DNA of 39,150 nucleotides from Flavobacteriaceae bacterium (GCA_029249225.1 JAQWHT010000070.1:1-39150); one strand, 5' to 3'; positions 26,787 through 36,206 are shown, numbered from the stretch's first letter. Program-made: numbers and translations. The notes: a model not told the origin generated them from the letters alone.

Positions 26787-27482
26787 TTAAAAAAAAGAAT
26801 TTAGCTCGCGTAATGAGTCTACAATAAGACATTTATTGTGCCATGCTTCTTTATGAGAATTAAAATGAACAGCATGCATGCCTTGTGCCAAAGCTCCCAA
26901 AATATCTGCCTCTAAACTGTCTCCAACCATCAAAGAATTTTGCGGATTAGCATTTGTCTTTTTTAGGGCTTCGATAAAAATTTGAGGATGTGGTTTTTTA
27001 AAACCAACTTGATCAGCGGTAAAGACAAAATCAAAATAAGGATCCAAGCCTGAATTTTTAATTTTAAAATACTGAACCTCTTCGAAACCATTGGTAATTA
27101 TGTGCAAATTATATCTAGAATTCAATTTCTCTAATAATGGAATAGTGCCATCAAATAAATGAGGAAAACTACTCAAATAATTAATATAAGCATCTGAAAT
27201 ATAATTGATTTGATCTGTAGAAATCATAAAACCAATTTGACTAAAAGTGTCTGCTAATCGATTAAACCTTAATTCCTCTTGACTGATTTGGTTCTCTCTA
27301 TATTTTTTCCAATAGGCGTGATTAATCGGATTGTAATAGGATAGGAATTCTTCTAAATCAGTGTCTATCTTATCTTCTTCAAATATTTTCTTGAATGTAA
27401 GCTTGGAGTTTTTTTCAAAATCCCAAAGGGTATGGTCTAAATCAAAAAAAATATCGGTTAAGGGTTGTTGAAATTGAATCAC
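26787..27482 (-). CDS. HAD-superfamily phosphatase, YjjG-like nucleotidase
   Basis: Haloacid-dehalogenase fold phosphatase of 231 residues. Motif I is DLDHTLWDF with nucleophile Asp14 and Asp16. The motif II residue is in HIITNGFEE, the motif III lysine in GFKKPHPQIF, and motif IV is MVGDSLEADILGA. The WDFEKNS context resembles YjjG-type pyrimidine nucleotidases that hydrolyse noncanonical nucleoside monophosphates, which would suit the MazG-like neighbour. The start is GTG in a GTGA overlap with the upstream gene. Confidence 0.85.
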   Translation of the reverse strand: MIQFQQPLTDIFFDLDHTLWDFEKNSKLTFKKIFEEDKIDTDLEEFLSYYNPINHAYWKKYRENQISQEELRFNRLADTFSQIGFMISTDQINYISDAYINYLSSFPHLFDGTIPLLEKLNSRYNLHIITNGFEEVQYFKIKNSGLDPYFDFVFTADQVGFKKPHPQIFIEALKKTNANPQNSLMVGDSLEADILGALAQGMHAVHFNSHKEAWHNKCLIVDSLRELNSFF

Positions 27483-28768
27483 TTAATGAAGTCTTTGAAT
27501 TCTTTTTGCAAAGGTAGATTTTCCTTTTTATGATGCAAAAAACCATTACTTACGGCAAGGGTTAGTCGACTACAAGTCAAAGGAAAATTTTGAAATATAC
27601 TTTCAATAGTTGCGAATACCTTAACACTTTTCCCCTCTCTAATTGCTGTTTCGCATGCAACTACTGGATGAACTTTTAAAGGAAGTTGAAATTCATTGGT
27701 CAAGTCGTAAAAATAAAAGGGAACCGAAGTACCTGCCCTAAATCCTATTTGGTCTGGATAACCCATACTGAAATCATCTGTAAACTCAAAGTCAACTAAA
27801 TCAGCATATACTTTAGATAATTGACGAAAACTTCTAGGTATTCGGCTCATTTTCAGCTGTCTATGAGTCAATTGCTGAAAGCCTTTCTTTTCTTCATTCA
27901 AACTGAGATCAGGTTTTAATTGGGATTGAACTGAGAGAAGTAGCCCTAGAGGATATCCATCTCCTGCTTTTTTTATACGGGACTGTAGTCTTCCATTAAA
28001 GGTTGATACGTTGGACTCATATGCTGAACTATTTGCATAGCGAAAAAAGATTTTAGGTGCTAGCTGTGAATCCTCAAACCAGTTGTTCCAAGACTCAAAA
28101 CTATCATACGGATCCTCTTCCAATCGAAAGAGCACAATTAATTGGTTTAATATTTTCAGAAGATTAAAGCGCCATATTGATTTAAAAAAAGTTTCTACAA
28201 CCACTAAAAATGATCGGTTACGGTATTTAAAAGCCAATTGAACATCCACTAGTAATTCTTTCTTAGATGCTTTTTTTTTGTAAGGTTCGATTTCGGCAAA
28301 ATTGGCACTCATAATTTGGTGCATTTTGAATATCCATAGATCAACCACTGGTACCTCCAAAAAACCTCCTTTCATTGCAATACTTTGGCTTGGCCCAAAC
28401 AACTCTGTTCTTGTTTTTAAAGCTGGAACTGATTCTTCATATCGCGTAAGCAGGTAAAAACTGGCTGCAAAAATATCATAGGGAACTTTACTGGCCTCTA
28501 TGGTTTTAAAAAAAGCTGGGGTACCCTCCCAATCGTGAATTGAAAGATCATGGTCTACAATTCCCCGTTCAAAAAGAAGGGGGTGGGAACTTACAAAAAA
28601 CTCATCTCCTAATGGTTTAGTAGTGTAACTCATTTTAGGACCTGAGTGAGCTACAAAAGCTTCTACAGCGGAAGTAAATCTTACAGGTATCTCTAACATC
28701 TTTTCAAAAGCGTGCTTAAAGATGTACGTGATTCTCGGAGTAATTTTATGTGTGTAAACCAGTAACAT
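27479..28768 (-). CDS. Polysaccharide-deacetylase-like protein (DUF7033 type), probably inactive
   Basis: A 429-residue protein without signal peptide or clear membrane segment. The N-terminus (MLLVYTHKITPR) and the segments MGYPDQIGFRAGTSVPFYFYDL (split as MGYPDQIGFRAG and SVPFYFYDL, 335-355) and LPLKVHPVV match the Bacteroidota DUF7033 family, usually annotated as polysaccharide deacetylase. The expected metal-binding positions look altered: the Asp-x-Asp strand reads LVDVQLAF (173-180), the IFFH strand reads KIFFRY, and the GLHPS loop reads LGLLLS (274-279). These comparisons are from memory of homologues. It lies directly after radC and overlaps the HAD gene by 4 bp. The substrate is unknown. 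Confidence 0.65.
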   Translation of the reverse strand: MLLVYTHKITPRITYIFKHAFEKMLEIPVRFTSAVEAFVAHSGPKMSYTTKPLGDEFFVSSHPLLFERGIVDHDLSIHDWEGTPAFFKTIEASKVPYDIFAASFYLLTRYEESVPALKTRTELFGPSQSIAMKGGFLEVPVVDLWIFKMHQIMSANFAEIEPYKKKASKKELLVDVQLAFKYRNRSFLVVVETFFKSIWRFNLLKILNQLIVLFRLEEDPYDSFESWNNWFEDSQLAPKIFFRYANSSAYESNVSTFNGRLQSRIKKAGDGYPLGLLLSVQSQLKPDLSLNEEKKGFQQLTHRQLKMSRIPRSFRQLSKVYADLVDFEFTDDFSMGYPDQIGFRAGTSVPFYFYDLTNEFQLPLKVHPVVACETAIREGKSVKVFATIESIFQNFPLTCSRLTLAVSNGFLHHKKENLPLQKEFKDFIK

Positions 28769-29467
28769 TTAGATAATCCCTTTGTCGGCAAAGCTAAAAT
28801 AGCCTTTTTCTGAAACAATTAAATGATCTACTACACTGAGATCAACATACTTGGCTGCATGTTTAAACTTTTGAGTCAGTTTCATATCTCGCTCACTTGG
28901 AATTAAACTTCCAGATGGATGATTGTGAACTAGAATAAGAGTGGTTGCGTTCAGTTCAAAAGCACGTTTTAATGCCAGACGTATATCAACCACAGTTTGA
29001 GTAATTCCACCTTTGCTAAGGCAATATTTCTCCAGTAGTTTAGAGGCCTGATTGAGATAGAGAATCCAAAACTCTTCATGGCCTAGAGAAGAAATTTGAT
29101 ACCGTATTTGCTGGTAAACAAGTTTACTGGAATTTAAAAGCGGAGCTTTATCTTGCTTTTGGTGAGTTAATCGTCTACTCAACTCCATGGCTGCCTTAAT
29201 CTTTACTGCCTTCGCCAGTCCTATTCCGTTAAATTCAATAAGTCGTTCTAAAGAAACTCGATGTAACTTATGCAAATCATTTGCCACACTATTTAAAACG
29301 CGTTTGGTTAAGTCAACGGCACTTTCTTTCAAACTTCTGCTACCAATTAATAGTGCTAGTAGTTCAGCATTACTTAAGAAGGAAGCTCCTTGATGGTATA
29401 ATTTCTCTCTCGGTCGATCGGACTCATCCCAATCTTTGATGGTGAATTTTCTAGATTGTTTTGACAT
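28769..29467 (-). CDS. radC: RadC family JAB1/MPN-domain protein
   Basis: A 232-residue protein with an N-terminal UPF0758/helix-hairpin-helix segment (EFNGIGLAKAVKIKAA, about 78-93) and a C-terminal JAMM metalloprotease-like domain. The zinc site is complete: His181 and His183 in HNHPSG, Asp194 in SERD, and a glutamate at 131/132. Despite its name, a direct role in DNA repair is doubtful and the function is unresolved. Its stop codon is immediately before the ATG of the next gene, so the two are co-translated. Confidence 0.92.
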   Translation of the reverse strand: MSKQSRKFTIKDWDESDRPREKLYHQGASFLSNAELLALLIGSRSLKESAVDLTKRVLNSVANDLHKLHRVSLERLIEFNGIGLAKAVKIKAAMELSRRLTHQKQDKAPLLNSSKLVYQQIRYQISSLGHEEFWILYLNQASKLLEKYCLSKGGITQTVVDIRLALKRAFELNATTLILVHNHPSGSLIPSERDMKLTQKFKHAAKYVDLSVVDHLIVSEKGYFSFADKGII

Positions 29468-29512
29468 GGGACAATTATGTGCCTATAAATTAAAAATTTA
29501 TGGTAAAAGTTA

Positions 29513-30868
29513 CTATAAAAATCTGCCAATTAGTTTTTCCCAATCCATTCCCCCAAAATTACCAGAACTCATCATGACCAAAACTTCATTTGTAAAGCTT
29601 CTTTCAAATAAGTTGTTTTGAAGTAGTAACGCCTGAGTAAACACTTGTAATGAGGAATGTTCAAAAGCTTGCTCAATGGTCTTTGGTGGAATAGCTACTC
29701 TATTTTTAATCCTCAACGCTTCAGGGTCGTAAAAAATAAGAATCTCATCAGCAGTGTCCAGTGATTTAGCATACTGCCCGATAAATTCTGGATCAAGGCT
29801 ACTGTAAGTATGCAATTCCAAGCAAATGACAATTTTTTTTCCTTCAAACTGATTCCTTACGGCCAAGCTGGTAGCCTTTACTTTACTGGGTGCGTGTGCA
29901 AAATCTTTGTAAAGAAAACTGTTGGTACCCTTTTTAAGTAATTCCAAACGCTTAGAAGCTCCTTCAAAACTAGGTATTGCTTCATAGAAATCTGAACGAT
30001 CTAACCCCATCAATTGAGCTATCCACTGAGCTCCAGCTAAATTTTGAAGATTGTGAGACCCAAAAACAAGCAAAGGAAGACTGCCCTCCTCAGTTTCAAG
30101 ATAACTTGTTCCTCCCTCTATGTAATGATCAGGTGTACTGTAGCCTATTTTTTTAATAGGGTGTTCACTTGAGTCAACAAGTTTTTTTAATACTTTATCT
30201 TCTTGATTGTAAATTAACACTCCACCTGCCTGGATTGAGCTGATAAATTGATTAAACTGAGACACATAATCCTCAAAAGTGGGAAACACATTAACATGAT
30301 CCCAAGCAATGCCGCTGATGAGGGCAATCTCTGGAGTATACCATAAAAATTTAGGTCTAGAATCGATAGGTGAAGATAAATATTCATCCCCCTCAAGTAA
30401 GACAAAATCATTTTTCTCTGTGATGGATAACGTTTTAGTGTTTTTAGATACTGGTGCTCCAACCATATAATCGGGTTTAATGTCATGATAGTTCAACACA
30501 TGCAACACCATAGCTGTAATGGTTGTTTTTCCATGACTTCCAGCAATCACCACACGAGTCTTAGTTTCGGTAAGTTGAGCTAAAAACTCTGGATAGGATT
30601 TGATATTCAAATTTATTTCTTGAGCACGTATTAATTCAGGATTATCTTTTTTTGCGTGCATCCCTAAAATAACAACATCTATACCGGGATCAATTTTTTC
30701 TGGAAACCAACCAAAACGTTCAGGAATTAAACCGACTGCTTCAAGCTTAGATTTTGAAGGTTCAAAAATCACATCATCACTCCCTGTAACTTGATATCCT
30801 AATGACTTCATCTCCAATGCTAAACTATGCATCGCACTACCTCCTATGGCAATAAAATGTAAACGCAT
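29513..30868 (-). CDS. mpl: UDP-MurNAc:L-Ala-gamma-D-Glu-meso-DAP ligase Mpl-like
   Basis: Mur-family ligase that reattaches recycled murein tripeptide to UDP-MurNAc. It starts [17 protein letters not shown], where MurC has GIGGVGMS. The ATP loop is GSHGKTT (110-116), and GLDRSDFYEAIPSFEGASKR leads into the C-terminal domain with KDFAHAPSKVKAT. The 451-residue length and the GGSAMH form favour Mpl over MurC, and the true murC is in the dcw cluster. The ATG at 30868 overlaps the obgE stop (TGATG); a GTG one codon upstream is less likely. Confidence 0.88.
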   Translation of the reverse strand: MRLHFIAIGGSAMHSLALEMKSLGYQVTGSDDVIFEPSKSKLEAVGLIPERFGWFPEKIDPGIDVVILGMHAKKDNPELIRAQEINLNIKSYPEFLAQLTETKTRVVIAGSHGKTTITAMVLHVLNYHDIKPDYMVGAPVSKNTKTLSITEKNDFVLLEGDEYLSSPIDSRPKFLWYTPEIALISGIAWDHVNVFPTFEDYVSQFNQFISSIQAGGVLIYNQEDKVLKKLVDSSEHPIKKIGYSTPDHYIEGGTSYLETEEGSLPLLVFGSHNLQNLAGAQWIAQLMGLDRSDFYEAIPSFEGASKRLELLKKGTNSFLYKDFAHAPSKVKATSLAVRNQFEGKKIVICLELHTYSSLDPEFIGQYAKSLDTADEILIFYDPEALRIKNRVAIPPKTIEQAFEHSSLQVFTQALLLQNNLFERSFTNEVLVMMSSGNFGGMDWEKLIGRFL

Positions 30869-31878
30869 CACGACCTGGGAGGGTTTAGTTGTTGCCAGAG
30901 CATATCTTTTAGCTCAGTCAAGTGAAATTGTGTTGCACTCGAAATTATCAAATGTGGAGTCTCTCCAAAAACAGCTTTCATTTCAAGAGTGTACTCCGCA
31001 AGTAATTCTTCATCCAACAAATCTGATTTTGAAAGAACTACTAAATAATCCTTATCCAATAACTCATGGTTGTACTTCACCAGTTCTTTTTGGAGTACAT
31101 CAAAGGCTTGTTTTACATTAGGGGTGTCAGCAGGAATCAAATAAAGCAGAATTGAGTTACGCTCTATATGTCTTAAAAAATAATGTCCCAGACCTTTTCC
31201 TTCGGCAGCACCCTCAATAATACCAGGAATATCCGCCATCACAAATGACCTGTAATCACGGTATTCAACTATTCCTAAATTAGGTTTAAGAGTAGTGAAT
31301 TCGTAATCTGCTATTTTAGGCTTTGCCGCTGTTAACACTGAAAGTAGAGTGGATTTTCCAGCATTGGGAAAACCAACAAGACCTACATCTGCTAAGACTT
31401 TAAGCTCCAAAGTAATAGGAACTGTCACACCTTCTCTTCCAGGTTGAGCGTATCTTGGAGTCTGTCGAGTTGAGGATTTAAAATGCCAATTTCCACGTCC
31501 TCCCAGACCCCCTTCTGCAATGATTTCTTCTTGACCAGTTTCAGTAAGTTCAAAAAGCACCTTTTGGGTGTCGGTATCACGAACAACTGTTCCTACAGGT
31601 ACTTCAATATAAAGATCTTCTCCCTGGGCACCGCTACTTCGGTTTTTACTTCCATCCCCCCCATGACCTGCGGCAAAATGACGTTTGAATTTAAACGAAT
31701 ACAAAGTCCATAGCTGCTTATTAGCTCGAATAATGACATGCCCACCTCGACCTCCATCTCCACCATCTGGTCCTCCTTTAGTGATAAATTTTTCACGATG
31801 TAAATGAATAGACCCTTTTCCTCCTTTGCCGGAGCTTACATGCAATTTAACATAATCGACAAAGTTTCCTTCGGTCAT
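30868..31878 (-). CDS. obgE: Obg family GTPase ObgE/CgtA
   Basis: Essential GTPase acting in 50S ribosome assembly and stress signalling. The N-terminal glycine-rich OBG domain is about residues 1-160, with repeated GGxGG segments such as [12 protein letters not shown]. The G domain follows, with G1 GFPNAGKST (169-177), G3 DIPGIIEGA and G4 in [10 protein letters not shown]. There is no extra C-terminal OCT domain; 336 residues is the short form usual here. It follows adk by 6 bp and overlaps mpl. Confidence 0.96.
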   Translation of the reverse strand: MTEGNFVDYVKLHVSSGKGGKGSIHLHREKFITKGGPDGGDGGRGGHVIIRANKQLWTLYSFKFKRHFAAGHGGDGSKNRSSGAQGEDLYIEVPVGTVVRDTDTQKVLFELTETGQEEIIAEGGLGGRGNWHFKSSTRQTPRYAQPGREGVTVPITLELKVLADVGLVGFPNAGKSTLLSVLTAAKPKIADYEFTTLKPNLGIVEYRDYRSFVMADIPGIIEGAAEGKGLGHYFLRHIERNSILLYLIPADTPNVKQAFDVLQKELVKYNHELLDKDYLVVLSKSDLLDEELLAEYTLEMKAVFGETPHLIISSATQFHLTELKDMLWQQLNPPRS

Positions 31879-31884
31879 ATGACG

Positions 31885-32457
31885 TTAAAGAGTATTGATC
31901 AGTTGCGTCAATCGATTGGTAATTTCCTCAATAGTACCAATACCATTTATACTATGGAATTTATCTTGTTGGGTGTAATAATCCCTTAATGGGGCTGTTT
32001 TTTGATTGTACTCCTCAAATCTATTTCTAATTTTACTTTCATCCTGATCATCAGTTCTTCCACTGCTTTTTCCGCGCTCTAAAAGCCGTTCAACTAAAAT
32101 ATCGTCAGCAGCTTCCAGTGCAATAGTAGCCGAGATTTCCATTTGTTTTGTTTTTAAAAAAGCATCAAGAGCCCCAGCTTGAGCTTCTGTTCTTGGAAAG
32201 CCATCGAAAATAAATCCTTTAGACTGCGGATTTTGATCTACCTCAGCCTCAAGCATATCAATGGTAACTTGATCTGGCACCAAGTCTCCCTGATCCATAT
32301 ACGATTTTGCTAAAAGGCCAAGTGCTGTTTCATTTTTAATATTATTTCGGAAAAGATCTCCGGTTGAAATGTGAACCAAATTGTATTGATCTTTTAAAAA
32401 TGATGCTTGTGTTCCTTTACCGGCTCCAGGTTTTCCAAATAAAACAAGATTAATCAT
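31885..32457 (-). CDS. adk: Adenylate kinase, short-lid form
   Basis: Catalyses ATP + AMP = 2 ADP. The P-loop GKPGAGKGT is at residues 8-16, the AMP-binding segment includes FDGFPRTEAQ, and the LID region (LERGKSSGRTDDQDE) is short with no zinc cysteines. It has 190 residues. An ORF extension to 32475 would add MHKYFF, but that runs through the -7 promoter element at 32473-32480 and the family starts at MINLVLFG, so I chose 32457. There is no fused hypoxanthine phosphoribosyltransferase domain. Confidence 0.95.
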   Translation of the reverse strand: MINLVLFGKPGAGKGTQASFLKDQYNLVHISTGDLFRNNIKNETALGLLAKSYMDQGDLVPDQVTIDMLEAEVDQNPQSKGFIFDGFPRTEAQAGALDAFLKTKQMEISATIALEAADDILVERLLERGKSSGRTDDQDESKIRNRFEEYNQKTAPLRDYYTQQDKFHSINGIGTIEEITNRLTQLINTL

Positions 32458-32472
32458 GAAAAAATATTTGTG

Positions 32473-32480
32473 CAAAGATA
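32473..32480 (-). promoter_or_regulatory. -7 element for adk-obgE
   Basis: Minus-strand TATCTTTG matches TAnnTTTG, only 15 bp before the adk ATG. This implies a leader of roughly 10 nt. No TTG at normal -33 spacing. Confidence 0.5.
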
Positions 32481-32522
32481 CCCATTTTATATTGCTTTTT
32501 TCGATTCCAAAAAACTTATACG

Positions 32523-32530
32523 TATTTTTG
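32523..32530 (+). promoter_or_regulatory. -7 element for purK-purE
   Basis: TATTTTTG matches TAnnTTTG, 10 bp before the first purK ATG and 13 bp before the second. The transcript would start within a few bases of the start codon. Confidence 0.5.
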
Positions 32531-32540
32531 CCAAAAGGAT

Positions 32541-33698
32541 ATGATGGGATTTTTCTCTACTACTAAAACGATTGGAATCTTAGGAGGAGGCCAATTAGGC
32601 AAAATGCTTTTGAACACGACGCGCCAATGGGACATACAAACACGTGTTATGGATCCCAGCGCTCTCGCACCAGCCCGTATTGGCTCCAATGCTTTTGTAC
32701 AGGGTGATTTGATGGATTATGAAACCGTAATGAATTTTGGTTCATCAGTCGATATTCTGACCATTGAAATTGAAAATGTCAATGCCAAAGCCTTGGCTGA
32801 TCTAGAAAAAAAAGGAGTCCAAGTATATCCTCAGGCTGCAGTCATTCAAACCATACAGAATAAATGCAGACAAAAAGACTTTTATAAAAACAATAGCATC
32901 CCCACAGCTCCGTTTAATTTATTCGAATCAAAAGAGAGCCTTAAAGATGCTGTTGGAAGGGGGCTTATCTCTTTTCCGTTTGTTTGGAAATCTGAATCTA
33001 TGGGGTATGACGGATATGGTGTCAAAATCATTCGATCTAATCAAGATTTAGAAACTGTTAACCAAGGTCGTTGTATGGCAGAGGACTTAGTTAATATTGA
33101 TAAAGAAATTGGGGTTATTGTGTGTAGAAGTGTTAGTGGTGAAACAGTTAGTTACCCTAGCGTAGAAATGGAATTTCACCCTACAGCCAATCAAGTGGAA
33201 TACGTTCTTAGCCCGGCTCGAATATCCAATACCACTGAAAAAAGAGCTAAGGAGGTGGCGCTACAAGTTTCAAAAGCTTACCAGCACGTAGGCCTTTTAG
33301 CAGTTGAATTATTTTTAACAAAGGAAGGGGAAATATGGGTCAACGAAGTAGCACCCAGACCTCATAACAGTGGTCATTACAGTATTGAGGCCTCTTACAC
33401 CTCCCAATTTGAACAACACATCAGAGCCCTACTTGACCTTCCATTGGGTAATCCAGAAAACAAAGTCTCAGGTGTCATGGTTAACCTTGTAGGTGCACCA
33501 AATCATCAAGGCCCAGTACATTACAAAAATATGGAACACATATTGGCAATAGAAGGTGTTTGTCCTCATATCTATGGAAAAAAAGAAACCCATCCTTTTA
33601 GAAAGATGGGACATATTACCATCGTAAATAAAAATTTAGAGACAGCTCGTCAAATTGCAGAACAAGTAAAAGAAACAATAAAAGTAATATCAAAATAA
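32541..33698 (+). CDS. purK: N5-carboxyaminoimidazole ribonucleotide synthase PurK
   Basis: ATP-grasp enzyme of purine synthesis that carboxylates AIR with bicarbonate to N5-CAIR. The N-terminal motif ILGGGQLGKML is at about 13-23. FVWKSESMGYDGYG forms the ATP-grasp loop, and WVNEVAPRPHNSGHYS carries metal and substrate ligands. Length 385 is normal. Either of two adjacent ATGs (32541, 32544) may be the start; the second gives MGFFS, closer to homologues. purE follows after 1 bp, the usual pairing of sequential enzymes. Confidence 0.96.
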   Translation: MMGFFSTTKTIGILGGGQLGKMLLNTTRQWDIQTRVMDPSALAPARIGSNAFVQGDLMDYETVMNFGSSVDILTIEIENVNAKALADLEKKGVQVYPQAAVIQTIQNKCRQKDFYKNNSIPTAPFNLFESKESLKDAVGRGLISFPFVWKSESMGYDGYGVKIIRSNQDLETVNQGRCMAEDLVNIDKEIGVIVCRSVSGETVSYPSVEMEFHPTANQVEYVLSPARISNTTEKRAKEVALQVSKAYQHVGLLAVELFLTKEGEIWVNEVAPRPHNSGHYSIEASYTSQFEQHIRALLDLPLGNPENKVSGVMVNLVGAPNHQGPVHYKNMEHILAIEGVCPHIYGKKETHPFRKMGHITIVNKNLETARQIAEQVKETIKVISK

Positions 33699-33699
33699 T

Positions 33700-34185
33700 A
33701 TGGCACACGTAGGGATAATTATGGGAAGCCAATCAGACCTTCCCGTCATGGAAGAAGCAATCGCAATTTTAAAAGAATTTCAAATAGAGATCGAAATCGA
33801 TATTGTTTCTGCTCACCGAACTCCTGATAAAATGATGGAATACGGCACAAAAGCTCACCTAAGAGGAATTAAGGTAATCATAGCTGGTGCTGGAGGAGCA
33901 GCACACCTTCCAGGAATGATTGCCTCCTTGACTCCACTTCCTGTTGTTGGAGTTCCTATTAAATCTAGTAACTCTATAGATGGTTGGGATTCTATTTTGT
34001 CAATTTTACAAATGCCAGGGGGTGTTCCAGTAGCCACTGTAGCATTAAATGGTGCCAAAAATGCAGGAATCTTAGCTGCACAAATTATTGGAAGTCAAGA
34101 CGCAGAAGTTCTTGAACGAGTGATCGAGTATAAAGAAGGATTGAAGCAAAAAGTATTGGATAGTAGTAAAAACATCAAAAAATAA
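33700..34185 (+). CDS. purE: N5-CAIR mutase PurE (class I)
   Basis: Converts N5-CAIR, the PurK product, to CAIR in purine synthesis. Signature segments are GSQSDLPVM (9-17), SAHRTPDKM (37-45) and AGAGGAAHLPGM (62-73). Length 161 is typical of class I mutases. It starts 1 bp after purK, and an M3 peptidase begins 5 bp downstream, so all three probably form one transcript. Confidence 0.97.
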   Translation: MAHVGIIMGSQSDLPVMEEAIAILKEFQIEIEIDIVSAHRTPDKMMEYGTKAHLRGIKVIIAGAGGAAHLPGMIASLTPLPVVGVPIKSSNSIDGWDSILSILQMPGGVPVATVALNGAKNAGILAAQIIGSQDAEVLERVIEYKEGLKQKVLDSSKNIKK

Positions 34186-34190
34186 TCACA

Positions 34191-36206
34191 TTGAATAACC
34201 CTTTATTAGAAGAATTTAAGACCCCTTTTGAGTCAGCCCCTTTCAACAAAATCAAAATTGAACACTTTATTCCTGCCATTGAAAAGGCTATTGAGATTGC
34301 TCTCACAGAAGTTGATGAAATCACTGCTCAAAAAGAAGCTCCAACATTTAAGAATACCATTGAAAAGCTTGAGAGATGCGGCAAGCTAATAGGAAGAAAC
34401 ACTTCATTACTTTTTAATCTTAACAGCGCAGAAACTAGTGAAGCATTACAGCAAACTACCCAGCAGGCATCCCCACTTTTAACTAAATTTCAAAACGATA
34501 TTCGATTAAATGATAAACTTTATAACCGAATTCGAAGCGTTTACCTGAATGAAGATCGCAATGCATTGACCAAAGAACAAATCACCCTACTTGAAAAAGA
34601 ATACAAAAGCTTTGTGCGTAATGGTGCAAATCTCAATTTGGAATCTAAAGAGAAACTGCGAGATATTGATACTGAACTCTCTCAACTTAGTCTGACTTTC
34701 GGAGAACATGTGTTGGCAGACACCCAAGCCTTTCAACTTCATATAGAAAAAGAAGAAGACTTAAAAGGATTGCCTCATGCTGTTGTTGAAATGGCAGCAG
34801 AAGAAGCACAATCTAGAAAAAAATCTGGGTGGATATTTACTCTGGACTATCCCAGCTACGTCCCTTTTATGACCTATGCTGAAAATAGAAATTTGAGGAA
34901 AAAATGCAGTCTAGCATTTGGTCAACGTGGATTTCAGGACAATCCTCAAAACAACAGTGAGATTATTTTAAGAATTATTCAACTAAGGAAAAAACGAGCC
35001 CAACTTTTAGATTATAAATCTCATGCAGCTTTTGTTCTTGAAGAGCGAATGGCGCAGTCGGAAGAAACGGTTAGAAAATTTTTAGATGAACTGTCAGAAA
35101 AAGCGAAACCTGCTGCAGAAAAAGAGTGGGAAACCTTGAAGAACTTCGCTGCGGTAAACTTAGGTCTTGATCAACTAGAAAAGTGGGACACGGCCTTTGT
35201 TTCAGAAAAACTGAAACAAGCTGAATTGGATTTGGATGAACAGCAGCTCAAACCCTTTTTCCCATTAGAAAAAGTATTGGAAGGCTTATTTGATATTGCC
35301 AACAAACTATATGGTATTCAACTGAAAGAAAACACCAAGATCGAAACGTATCATCCAGAGGTCAAGGCATTTGAAGTTCACAAAAACGACTCCTTCCACG
35401 CCTTATTGTATACTGATTTTTTTCCCAGACATGGAAAACGAAATGGTGCTTGGATGACAAGCTATCGCTCTCAAAATAAAAACCAGCGTCCCCATGTTTC
35501 CATAGTTTGTAATTTTTCAAAACCGACTCAAAAGCAACCCTCACTTTTAACTTTCCAAGAAGTCACAACCCTTTTTCACGAATTTGGGCATGCCCTACAC
35601 GGGATGTTAGCGAATACCACTTACAGTTCGCTTAGTGGTACCAGTGTCTTTTGGGATTTTGTCGAACTTCCCTCTCAAATAATGGAAAACTGGTGCTATG
35701 AACCTGAAGCACTTGCACTGTATGCTCGACATTTTGAAACTGGAGAAGTTATCCCCTCAGCTATGATTGAAAAAATTAAAAAAGCAGCCCACTTCCAACA
35801 AGGTATGCAGACTTTAAGACAATTAAGTTTTGGTTATTTAGACTTGTCATTCCACGATCAAAAAGCAAACCAAATTGAAAATGTGAAAATGCATGAAAAA
35901 AATCAAATTTCTCACTTACAATTTACTCAGGACCCTCCTGAAAACTGTATGAGTACAGCATTTTCTCATATTTTCCAAGGGGGATATGCTGCCGGCTATT
36001 ACAGTTATAAATGGGCTGAAGTATTAGACGCTGATGCCTTTGAACTATTTTTAGAAAATGGTATTTTTAATACTGAAACAGCCACTTCATTTTTAGATAA
36101 TGTCCTTTCCAAAGGGGGAACAGAACATCCAATGACGCTGTATATAAAATTCAGAGGAAAGAAACCCGACCCTTCAGCACTGCTACGCAGAGCAGGTCTG
36201 GCTTGA
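34191..36206 (+). CDS. M3 family zinc oligopeptidase (Dcp/oligopeptidase A type)
   Basis: Zinc metallopeptidase that cleaves short peptides. The zinc motif HEFGH is at 463-467 in TLFHEFGHALHG, and the third ligand is Glu492 in VELPSQIMENW. At 671 residues it matches Dcp and oligopeptidase A. There is no signal peptide, so it should act in the cytoplasm. The start codon is TTG at 34191: homologues begin exactly at NNPLLEEFKTPFE and no ATG is available. It lies 5 bp after purE with no separate promoter visible. Confidence 0.93.
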   Translation: MNNPLLEEFKTPFESAPFNKIKIEHFIPAIEKAIEIALTEVDEITAQKEAPTFKNTIEKLERCGKLIGRNTSLLFNLNSAETSEALQQTTQQASPLLTKFQNDIRLNDKLYNRIRSVYLNEDRNALTKEQITLLEKEYKSFVRNGANLNLESKEKLRDIDTELSQLSLTFGEHVLADTQAFQLHIEKEEDLKGLPHAVVEMAAEEAQSRKKSGWIFTLDYPSYVPFMTYAENRNLRKKCSLAFGQRGFQDNPQNNSEIILRIIQLRKKRAQLLDYKSHAAFVLEERMAQSEETVRKFLDELSEKAKPAAEKEWETLKNFAAVNLGLDQLEKWDTAFVSEKLKQAELDLDEQQLKPFFPLEKVLEGLFDIANKLYGIQLKENTKIETYHPEVKAFEVHKNDSFHALLYTDFFPRHGKRNGAWMTSYRSQNKNQRPHVSIVCNFSKPTQKQPSLLTFQEVTTLFHEFGHALHGMLANTTYSSLSGTSVFWDFVELPSQIMENWCYEPEALALYARHFETGEVIPSAMIEKIKKAAHFQQGMQTLRQLSFGYLDLSFHDQKANQIENVKMHEKNQISHLQFTQDPPENCMSTAFSHIFQGGYAAGYYSYKWAEVLDADAFELFLENGIFNTETATSFLDNVLSKGGTEHPMTLYIKFRGKKPDPSALLRRAGLA

